DNA from: Bacteroidota bacterium
GTDB taxonomy: Bacteria > Bacteroidota > Bacteroidia > Cytophagales > Cyclobacteriaceae
Direction of reading: 5' to 3'
DNA: 64,000 nt
Assembly (NCBI GenBank): GCA_018266055.1
Contig: JAFDYT010000005.1
Span: 1-64,000, forward strand
Positions within the stretch are counted from its first letter, which is position 1. Every line of letters starts with the position of its first letter. The notes under the pieces are model-generated. The model was not told the DNA's origin and did not search any database. It worked only from the letters and a program-made list of their open reading frames with translations. A program made the position numbers and the translations under genes. Shown here piece after piece: positions 1-6,942 of this stretch.

Positions 1-106
1 TCGTCCCATAAGTCTGATACGTCGTGCCAGAGTTATAATCCGTCGTCCCACGATTTTGTGGCAACGGAGCTCAATTTTGAGGTTTTGCGCCTGAAAACGA
101 ACTCAA

Positions 107-180
107 GGTACGAGGGTAGAGGTACGAGGTACGAGATTGGAGGTACGAGGTACGAGGGTAGAAATACGAAATACGAGGAT
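107..180. repeat. GTACGAG heptamer-derived tandem repeat tract
   Basis: Seen directly: runs of GGTACGAG and GTACGAG alternate with short spacers such as GGTAGA and ATTGGA, then decay into AATACGAAATACGAGG. Similar simple repeats are common in Bacteroidota intergenic DNA, but their role is not known to me. The tract lies at the outer edge of the defence genes. Confidence 0.75.
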
Positions 181-320
181 TGATGTAAGACAAGAGGCGT
201 TAGACGTAGGACAGTACCAGGAGGTTCGAAGCAGGAATCCCTTTCAACTTTTCACTTTCCCCTTTCAACTTCTCTCTCGCCGAATTCTACCCCATCCCCA
301 CCGATTACCCGCCCAAACCC

Positions 321-340
321 GCCGAATGCTAAGCGGTGAT
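321..340 (+). repeat. left copy of a 20-bp near-direct repeat flanking kwaAB
   Basis: GCCGAATGCTAAGCGGTGAT matches the copy at 2191-2210 at 18 of 20 positions. Weaker similarity continues for about 40 bp downstream of both copies (A-rich, ending near TTTTGAG). The two copies bracket the Kiwa operon. Confidence 0.6.
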
Positions 341-384
341 ACTTTAATAAAGGGTAAAAAAGTACTTTTTGAGCCAAATCAAGC

Positions 385-437
385 TCTCGCCCGTATAGGG
401 AATTCCTGAATTTTCATAGGGGATCCCTTAGGCGAGA
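385..437. repeat. imperfect inverted repeat upstream of kwaA
   Basis: The arms TCTCGCC (385-391) and GGCGAGA (431-437) are perfectly complementary. The inner flanks TAGGGAATTCC and GGGGATCCCTTA are largely complementary too. It may be a hairpin, a protein-binding site or a relic of an element end; the function is unknown. Confidence 0.45.
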
Positions 438-566
438 AAATGTGAATATGAGTTTTTGGGGTGAAAAGAGTGTTTTGGCATGGTGGGAAAATAATGAAAT
501 ACAGGACTCAAAAATCGATAATTGAGAAATTGATATGTTTAGCGGGATAGGTCTTAGTAAGTAGCT

Positions 567-1136
567 ATGTGGCAAAAAATCGAGTTATATATTATATCCT
601 TGTTTTGGTTGTTCGCATTGTTGTTTATAAACAAAGTACCTTACTGCTTTTGTGCCAATTGGGATTTTGTAGGTTGGAGATCTCTATTAACACAACATAT
701 TGTTGTGAGCATTAGTATTTTATTTATGCTTACTGCAGGGTTCTTTTATTTCCGGTTCAACTACCAGATAATAGAAGGAGCAACAAATCTCCCAGTAAAA
801 ATTACAAAAGTCGAGAATTACAATTTTGAGTCCGTTACTTTTCTAGCGACCTATATTATTCCTTTAGTGTCCTTTGACCTCGACTTTAACCTAGACGCTA
901 ATCGTAACTTGTTCATGTTGTTTTGCGTGCTTTTTCTTATTGGGTGGATTTATATTAAAACAAACCTGTTTTACACCAACCCGACTCTCGCCACACTTGG
1001 ATTTCATATCTACAAAATAAATACTCTCAAACAAGAGGGAATTATTGTAATTGTAAGGGGAAAAGTTAGAACTGATGATTGGCTTTTATGCAAACCCATC
1101 AGTGATAATATATTTTACGCAAAAATAAAAAAATGA
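567..1136 (+). CDS. kwaA: KwaA, membrane subunit of Kiwa anti-phage system
   Basis: This 189-residue protein has four predicted membrane helices (about residues 8-26, 41-62, 87-104 and 113-132) and a soluble tail of about 55 residues, which is the size and topology of KwaA. Kiwa is an established two-gene defence system in which the membrane protein KwaA works with KwaB. The reading frame overlaps kwaB by 4 nt (ATGA), so the two are translationally coupled. The call leans on topology and on the clear KwaB next door, because KwaA sequences diverge strongly. Base composition is visibly AT-rich compared with the genes after 5390, consistent with horizontal acquisition. Confidence 0.8.
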   Translation: MWQKIELYIISLFWLFALLFINKVPYCFCANWDFVGWRSLLTQHIVVSISILFMLTAGFFYFRFNYQIIEGATNLPVKITKVENYNFESVTFLATYIIPLVSFDLDFNLDANRNLFMLFCVLFLIGWIYIKTNLFYTNPTLATLGFHIYKINTLKQEGIIVIVRGKVRTDDWLLCKPISDNIFYAKIKK

Positions 1137-2098
1137 CAAAAGAAGAATTAAACGAAAATATATCTTTTCTCTTTGGTGAAAATCCAATAGGGATAAAGCT
1201 TTACTTCGTCGTGGAGAATGGAGGCGAAATGCAAATTCGATTTGCCGACATTTCTGATGAAGTTGCAATAGACCTTAAGGAGCAGTTCATTAATTACATT
1301 CGAGGTAAGTTTGTGAATAACCCTGAATTAGTTTACGCAGAGATAACAGAAGCCGATGACACCAGTAATGCAGCATATCACTATAACCTAGAAGGTGAAC
1401 CTGAGGAATTGAGTCCCCTTTTTCATGCAAATGAAAATGATGATTATCCTACCTTTTCCTTCACAAACGATGATCTTAAAGGGATCAAAGCATTTATCAT
1501 CCGCTTAGGTAACGAGACAGCTGAAGTTTTACTTTACAAAAAACACTATCCTATTAGCTTGATGAAGCGAGGGAGTTACTATGGTTTGGTTCCGTCAGAT
1601 AATCGCTTAGAAAAATTCTCTGAGAACCTAATTAAGATAAACAACAGCGTTGAGTTTATGATTGTTGACGACGAGTTAATCATATTGAGTATAGATACTT
1701 TTCAAAATAGCTTTGGATATGATAAAATAATTCGGTCTAAGGCAGCGGATAACCTGCAAATCATTCAAGACACAAATATACTAGAAGATGTCAATGCGCT
1801 CACGGAATTGGCAACAGAATTGAAATACGCAAAAAAAATCATGAAAATTAGACATCACTCTCCCGTATTGAATATTCCTTTTCCGGAGATCAAAAATTTC
1901 ATTCAGAATCACCCGAAGTTAAAAAGACGCATTCGGTTTAATGCCACCGAAACTAGAATTTCATTGGAGTCGAGAGCATCAAAAGAGTTGTTCATTAAGA
2001 TACTAAATGATGATTTCTTAAAGTCTGAGCTTACGCAGCTTTTATATGACAGTCAAAAGAAAGCAGCTTTGGATAATGGTGAAGAGCCTGCTGGGTGA
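1133..2098 (+). CDS. kwaB: KwaB, DUF4868-family effector of Kiwa
   Basis: This 321-residue soluble protein has the length and pattern of the DUF4868 family (KwaB). It has an acidic N-terminal half, a conserved LYKKHYP segment (about 134-140), a strand ending in SIDTFQNSFGYDK and then IIRSKAAD (about 187-206), and a basic helical C-terminal half. In published Kiwa systems KwaB is the cytoplasmic partner that associates with KwaA at the membrane and acts against incoming phage DNA. The ATG overlaps the kwaA stop. No transmembrane segment or signal peptide is seen. The defence role here is inferred from family and gene order. Confidence 0.88.
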   Translation: MTKEELNENISFLFGENPIGIKLYFVVENGGEMQIRFADISDEVAIDLKEQFINYIRGKFVNNPELVYAEITEADDTSNAAYHYNLEGEPEELSPLFHANENDDYPTFSFTNDDLKGIKAFIIRLGNETAEVLLYKKHYPISLMKRGSYYGLVPSDNRLEKFSENLIKINNSVEFMIVDDELIILSIDTFQNSFGYDKIIRSKAADNLQIIQDTNILEDVNALTELATELKYAKKIMKIRHHSPVLNIPFPEIKNFIQNHPKLKRRIRFNATETRISLESRASKELFIKILNDDFLKSELTQLLYDSQKKAALDNGEEPAG

Positions 2099-2190
2099 GG
2101 AATAACATCGATGGCTGTTGAATTAGCGTCAAAACAAATGCTATCGAAGAATTGGGTTATAATATTTGGAGTGATTTATCTCTCAAGCTC

Positions 2191-2210
2191 GCCGAATGCT
2201 AAGTAGTGAT
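2191..2210 (+). repeat. right copy of the 20-bp near-direct repeat
   Basis: GCCGAATGCTAAGTAGTGAT is the partner of the copy at 321-340 (18 of 20 identical) and lies about 90 bp after the kwaB stop. It also contains the end of a 31-codon open frame starting with ATG at 2111, which has one hydrophobic stretch but too little support to be called a gene. Confidence 0.55.
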
Positions 2211-2304
2211 GGAAAAGAAAAAATAAAATGGTATTTTGAGGTTAGTGTAATTGAGGTAGGTGCATATAGCAGGATGCGGACAGCAATACTTAATTTAACT
2301 TATA

Positions 2305-3234
2305 ATGATAGTCACTGAGATAAAGAATGCTGTAATCGACACGGTGGAGTTTATAATTCCGCCATTTATTAAATTAATAATAGCGCTTGCTGTCGCAAGT
2401 TATGTGACATCAGGAGAGCTCACAAAATACTTAGCAGAATCTTTATCTGAGAATCTAAAATCCATAAATACATCCAACTTAAAAGCGATAATAGACAGTT
2501 TCTATTTAAGCAGTGTTGTTCCAATTCTTGTCATTTTTTTGATTATCCTTTTTGCATATTCTACAAATCGAATTTTAAGTTTTATAGGGTCACTAGTTCC
2601 GATAACATATTGTTCGACAACAGCAATTAGAAATTTTTACTATATAAAGGAACTCTGGAAATATTTTCCAACCATTGAGAGTGCACACGAACTCAGATTA
2701 AAAGTGACTCAGTTGTTATCAATTGCTAAAGCTTCGAGTCTTTCATTGCCAATCGAACAAATCAAGTGGCAAGAAGAAAATAAAGTAAAAAAATTTAGTG
2801 CTTTAAACTATATTAATTTTCTTTTACTGTGGTCGATAGCATCTTATTTCATTGTTCATCAATACTTAAATTCTTTGTTACCGGCGTACCGCCTGATTGT
2901 AACAATTTTCGTCCTTATTCTAATAATTATAATCAGGTATTTCCAAATCGTTCAAAATGAATTGGACATTGAATCCACAGAATTGATGTTAGTCGATAAT
3001 TTCCTACGATTAACACCTGAGTACAAAAAAACAGAAGATTCAGAAGAACTAGACAAAATTGAGAGGCTAGTGAGACTTGAACAATATTATAACAAAAAAT
3101 GGTGGTTTTTATCAATTGGCTACAGACTGGATTGGATAAAAATGTACAAGCATTATAGGCCGCCTTTCTATTGGATATATATTAAATGGAGGGACAGGAA
3201 AAAAATAGTAAGGAAAAGAACAAAATCGGATTAA
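2305..3234 (+). CDS. four-helix membrane protein paired with a NACHT NTPase
   Basis: I do not recognise the family. The 309-residue protein has hydrophobic helices at about 17-36, 68-88, 168-187 and 195-213, a further hydrophobic stretch at 92-104, a 60-residue loop between the second and third helices, and a C-terminal soluble region of about 95 residues rich in acidic, basic and aromatic residues that ends in a strongly basic tail. It lies 79 bp before the NACHT gene on the same strand, shares its AT-rich composition and is preceded by Kiwa. A role as membrane partner or effector of the NACHT protein is inference from position only. Confidence 0.6.
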   Translation: MIVTEIKNAVIDTVEFIIPPFIKLIIALAVASYVTSGELTKYLAESLSENLKSINTSNLKAIIDSFYLSSVVPILVIFLIILFAYSTNRILSFIGSLVPITYCSTTAIRNFYYIKELWKYFPTIESAHELRLKVTQLLSIAKASSLSLPIEQIKWQEENKVKKFSALNYINFLLLWSIASYFIVHQYLNSLLPAYRLIVTIFVLILIIIIRYFQIVQNELDIESTELMLVDNFLRLTPEYKKTEDSEELDKIERLVRLEQYYNKKWWFLSIGYRLDWIKMYKHYRPPFYWIYIKWRDRKKIVRKRTKSD

Positions 3235-3313
3235 GGCATTTGCTGCTAATAACAAAGTGTTTATGTTGGCGCAGATGTGGTGGGGGTATTTTATTAATTA
3301 TAAATATTGAGTT

Positions 3314-5155
3314 ATGGAAGAGAAACTTCTGGAAACTTTTGTGGGGGCATTTGTCAGCGAACTTGTTAATCAATCAAAAGAGTTAGTTAATGAATTTGGA
3401 GACGAAGCTAAACAATTGCTTAATCGAGGAGTAAAAAAATATCTAGACAAACAAAAAGAAAAATACAGTCATTTAAAAACACTCCTCCGTGGAAATACAC
3501 CAGTTTATATTTATGACATCTACTACTCTTTGAAAATTGAAAATGATGATGATGAAGTATTTGAAACAAAGAATATTACTGACATTTTTAAAAAATCGAA
3601 CTACGTGACTTTGATTGGTGACGCTGGAAGTGGAAAAAGCACTCTTGTCAAGCATTTATTTCTGAACAGTATTTATTTAAAAGCTGGAATACCAATATTA
3701 ATTGAGCTTAGATACTTAAATGAGTATAATGACAGTTTAGAAAGCTTCATAATAGAAAAAATATTTGAGAATAAACTCACTGAGAATATTAAAATCCTGA
3801 ATAGACTATTAGAGCAGGGAAAATTCACATTCTTTTTGGACGGGTATGATGAGCTGACAAAGGAAAATAAGCAGAAGATTATTAAGAATATTAACTCGTT
3901 TGTAAATCAGTATGATAAGAATCGGTTTATTCTAACTACGAGGCCTTATTCTGACATTGAGCACTTGCCTTTATTTCACAATTATTTCATTAAGGGACTT
4001 GACTATGAGAATAAGGAGATTGAAGGTTTTATATATAAACAACTTCCTCAAGAAATAGAGGTGGCTCAAAAAATTATTAGCTCAATTAACTCAAATCAAA
4101 GTGAGTACATCACAAGTTTTTTGACAAATCCACTATTATTAACTCTATATATTCTAACATTCCAAAGCAATGCGTCAATTCCTGATAGAAAGTATATATT
4201 CTACAGACGTGTTATAAATGCGTTGTTTTCTGAACACGATAGTAAAACCAAACTGGGCTTTGTTCGTCAGAAGCAAAGCAGCTTGACGCAGGAACAATTC
4301 GAAGAAATTCTAAAGGCATATTGCTTTCTTTCTTATTTTGAAGGGCGATACAACTGGGACTATGATTACGTTGTAAATAAACTTCAAACCATCAAAGGAA
4401 AACTCAACTTAACGTTAAACAATAATTTCTTTATTAATGACTTAAAATCAGCAATCGCTTTATGGGTGGACGATAATGGACAGATGGCATTTGCGCATAG
4501 GTCACTTCAGGAGTATTTCTCAGCACTTTTTATTCAAGGACTAAACTCGGTTGAAAACAAAAGAATTTATGAAAAAATAATTGATAGGTTTGCCAAGGTT
4601 AGACGACTTAATGAAATAGAAAACTTTCTTTCACTTTGTGAGGAAATGGACACCTTAAATTTTAAGCGTTATTACTATCTGCCTCTTTTGAAAGACCTAA
4701 GACAAACCATCAATGGACAGAATCTAAGAGAAAAAGCCCTTGCTTTCTTAAAGTTTTTTGCTACTGGAATCAATACGCCGCCTGAGCCCAAAAAAAGGAT
4801 GCTCTCAGAGGTTGACATTAATGACGAATTAGTGTATAAGTCAATTTATATTCATTTGCCTTTTACAATAAGGCTCAATCAAATTTTAAGGGAGATAGTT
4901 TTGAACAGAGAAATTGACCATTGTAATGGACTTGTTGAAAAAGAGTTGGATATTTCAAACCGTAAAAGGAAAATAACAGTTAAGCACTTAAGTCTCAGGG
5001 ACAATGTACCTGATGATTTTTTTGAAGTTTGCTATCCAAAAATTTATCATGTAACAAAGGAGTTGGATGAGTTTTTGGATAAAAAAATGATTGAGACTGA
5101 ACTTTATATTAATAAATCATTGGACCAGGATAAGGAACTTGTCGACCTTATTTAG
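3314..5155 (+). CDS. NACHT-domain STAND NTPase, probable anti-phage sensor
   Basis: A 613-residue protein with a helical N-terminal region (1-60) and a NACHT ATPase core. Walker A is GDAGSGKST (102-110), Walker B is FTFFLDGYDEL (171-181) and a sensor-like strand RFILTTRP follows (204-211). The C-terminal half is helical, with an FAHRSLQEYFSALF motif typical of NACHT winged-helix/helical regions. No WD40, TPR or leucine-rich repeat sensor is evident, so this is a short bacterial NACHT. Bacterial NACHT proteins are established anti-phage factors related to eukaryotic NLRs. The partner gene directly upstream and the neighbouring Kiwa operon support a defence role, but the trigger and effector are unknown. 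Confidence 0.85.
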   Translation: MEEKLLETFVGAFVSELVNQSKELVNEFGDEAKQLLNRGVKKYLDKQKEKYSHLKTLLRGNTPVYIYDIYYSLKIENDDDEVFETKNITDIFKKSNYVTLIGDAGSGKSTLVKHLFLNSIYLKAGIPILIELRYLNEYNDSLESFIIEKIFENKLTENIKILNRLLEQGKFTFFLDGYDELTKENKQKIIKNINSFVNQYDKNRFILTTRPYSDIEHLPLFHNYFIKGLDYENKEIEGFIYKQLPQEIEVAQKIISSINSNQSEYITSFLTNPLLLTLYILTFQSNASIPDRKYIFYRRVINALFSEHDSKTKLGFVRQKQSSLTQEQFEEILKAYCFLSYFEGRYNWDYDYVVNKLQTIKGKLNLTLNNNFFINDLKSAIALWVDDNGQMAFAHRSLQEYFSALFIQGLNSVENKRIYEKIIDRFAKVRRLNEIENFLSLCEEMDTLNFKRYYYLPLLKDLRQTINGQNLREKALAFLKFFATGINTPPEPKKRMLSEVDINDELVYKSIYIHLPFTIRLNQILREIVLNREIDHCNGLVEKELDISNRKRKITVKHLSLRDNVPDDFFEVCYPKIYHVTKELDEFLDKKMIETELYINKSLDQDKELVDLI

Positions 5156-5184
5156 TAACTACTAAAATAAACTTCAAACTGTCG

Positions 5185-5223
5185 CAAGTCTTGGGTCAGT
5201 GCGCGATGTAGGACCGAGACTTG
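5185..5223. repeat. palindromic hairpin after the defence genes
   Basis: The arms CAAGTCTTGGGTC (5185-5197) and GGACCGAGACTTG (5211-5223) pair through nearly their whole length with one wobble and one mismatch near the loop, leaving a 13-nt loop. No T-tract follows, so it is not a classical terminator. It resembles a REP-type palindrome and lies close to the change from AT-rich to normal composition. The rest of 5156-5389 holds nothing I recognise. Confidence 0.5.
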
Positions 5224-5389
5224 TGCCACCTTCTCCAGGTGTGATTAAAAATTACTAACTAAATCTCACACCACATTATTGATCAATGTTAGTTACAAAT
5301 GAAGAAATCGTACAATATCTCCGATTTTCTTGCATCAACATTGATTTGCCTGCCGATCGTAATATTTTTAGAAAGTCAACACTTCACGG

Positions 5390-6940
5390 ATGACTTTCAC
5401 AGACTTTAAACACGTCACTCTATTCTTCGTCATAGTCTTTGCCGCTATTCTGAATTATGCGCACGCCCAGATCATTCCCGACCTTACCACCGGCGATCAC
5501 TATCGTCCGTATCTTACCGAAAATGAAAAACGAGCGCGCATCAATAATCCTAAAACACCACGTGCGCAAACCAGTCAGGAACTAAATCCTCAATTGTATC
5601 CGCACGGCAATGAAGATTACATGAACGCAGTCAAGGGAACTCCCGCCGACCCTTCAACAGTTTTCACCGATCGTTCAAAGATTAATTACGCGAAACCATT
5701 GGCCGACAATAGGAATGTGCAACCTGCGTATGCGCAATTGCCGCAGGGTATTACACTGCCCGACCTGTCGGTAGGGCAACGAAATCAGGCCATGATTGAC
5801 GCAGACGTGCAAGCGTATGAAGCGCAGCGTGCGAATGCGCAGGAGAGGGTGAACGATGCCATAAAAGAATTATACAAACCCACTATACACTACAACCTCG
5901 GCGTTCATCACAGCACGGAAGCAAAACGTTTTGAAGCGGCCTTTGATGAGCTTACGGCCATGCTTGAGGGTAAGCAGAAGATTGATTTTCTGAAGGCCGT
6001 TTGGTTGGTAGAGGGGGCTGTAGATAATTCTCTTTCGTGGGCAGAGTTTAGCACATTGTTTAATGATGACATGCAGGTTATTACACAGATCATGGCTGAC
6101 GCCCACGTTTCGCCCACTGACAACCTGGCCAAACTTATGGCGATCTACAAGTTCATGGCCGACACCAATACGGTACATCTTAAAGGCGTAGAAAAACCCA
6201 TTACTACGCTGCCCATGCTATACGATCACGACGACTATGCAGCGCGCATAGACATCACCAAAGTGTTTGTAAGCAAGTTGCTGCGCACCGGCACAGGCCA
6301 GTGCGTGAGTTTGCCGATGCTCTATTATTTATATGCTAAAATGCTAGGCGCAGAGGCATACATTGCTTTTGCTCCGGAGCATTCGTACATCACGTTTAAA
6401 GATCACCTGGGCAACTGGCAAAACATAGAGTTGACGGGAAGGATATTTACCACCAATGATTTTTACTGGATGTCGGGCTTCATCAAAGCCGAACAACTCA
6501 AAAGCGGCATCTACCTCAGGCCCATCTCAGAGAAAGAAACCGTAGCGTACCTGATGACTACACTGGCCATTGCCTACGTGCGCACCTTTGGCGCCGACGA
6601 CAGACTGCTGGCGATGGCGCAGACGGCACACATCTATTCGCCCAAAAGTCTGACGGCAAACATGCTTGTGACGGGATATGCCAATGAACTTTGGAAAAAT
6701 GTAGTGCGTCAATATCAGGTGCTCGGACTAAGCGAAAAAGATCTCGCTGCCGACGACACGGCGCAGCAGATCAAAAAGCAACAGGATGCGGCCTACCGCC
6801 ACATCATGAAAGACCTTGGCTATGCCAAAATACCCGATTGGGCCTACAAGCAATGGCAGGACGGCGTAAACCGACTGGCGGCCAAACAACAACACCTGGT
6901 AAAAAAACGACAACTGGAACATCAACTGAACCGACGATAA
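5390..6940 (+). CDS. secreted transglutaminase-like protein
   Basis: This 516-residue protein has an N-terminal signal peptide (hydrophobic core FFVIVFAAILNYAHA, cleavage near 26). A proline/glutamine-rich linker to about residue 150 follows, then a papain/transglutaminase-like fold: the nucleophile candidate is Cys305 in GTGQCVSLPMLYYLYA, His331 is in PEHSYITF, and a polar residue lies in the next strand (NWQNIEL). A helical C-terminal tail is rich in Lys/Gln. The protein is paralogous to the N-terminal half of the next gene, which begins 2 nt after its stop. The substrate is unknown; family members may be proteases, cross-linkers or structural. Base composition is close to the genome norm, unlike the preceding island. 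Confidence 0.7.
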   Translation: MTFTDFKHVTLFFVIVFAAILNYAHAQIIPDLTTGDHYRPYLTENEKRARINNPKTPRAQTSQELNPQLYPHGNEDYMNAVKGTPADPSTVFTDRSKINYAKPLADNRNVQPAYAQLPQGITLPDLSVGQRNQAMIDADVQAYEAQRANAQERVNDAIKELYKPTIHYNLGVHHSTEAKRFEAAFDELTAMLEGKQKIDFLKAVWLVEGAVDNSLSWAEFSTLFNDDMQVITQIMADAHVSPTDNLAKLMAIYKFMADTNTVHLKGVEKPITTLPMLYDHDDYAARIDITKVFVSKLLRTGTGQCVSLPMLYYLYAKMLGAEAYIAFAPEHSYITFKDHLGNWQNIELTGRIFTTNDFYWMSGFIKAEQLKSGIYLRPISEKETVAYLMTTLAIAYVRTFGADDRLLAMAQTAHIYSPKSLTANMLVTGYANELWKNVVRQYQVLGLSEKDLAADDTAQQIKKQQDAAYRHIMKDLGYAKIPDWAYKQWQDGVNRLAAKQQHLVKKRQLEHQLNRR

Positions 6941-6942
6941 TT

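Larger units (their letters stand above)
1..566. other. non-coding lead with degenerate repeats
   Basis: No convincing gene is present. The stretch holds GTACGAG-type tandem repeats, a pyrimidine-rich tract around 240-300, one copy of a 20-bp sequence repeated at 2191, and an imperfect inverted repeat. An open frame at 137-409 is built from the repeat tract, has no recognisable domain and is not called. The 3' end presumably carries the promoter of the Kiwa operon, but I cannot place it. Confidence 0.6.

Noticed and set aside
137-409. 90-codon open frame in the repeat region
   Set aside because: It is generated by the GTACGAG repeat tract, has low-complexity composition and no domain.
2111-2206. 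31-codon small membrane peptide gene after kwaB
   Set aside because: One hydrophobic stretch and an ATG are present, but there is no ribosome-binding signal, and its end coincides with the flanking repeat.
5156-5389. Integron attC site or attachment site at the island's right edge
   Set aside because: The hairpin arms lack the conserved attC core sites and there is no integrase gene in the window.
6691-6942. Long N-terminal extension of the transglutaminase-Rhs-JAB gene
   Set aside because: It lies in another frame over the 3' end of the upstream gene; the internal ATG at 6943 begins a clear signal peptide.
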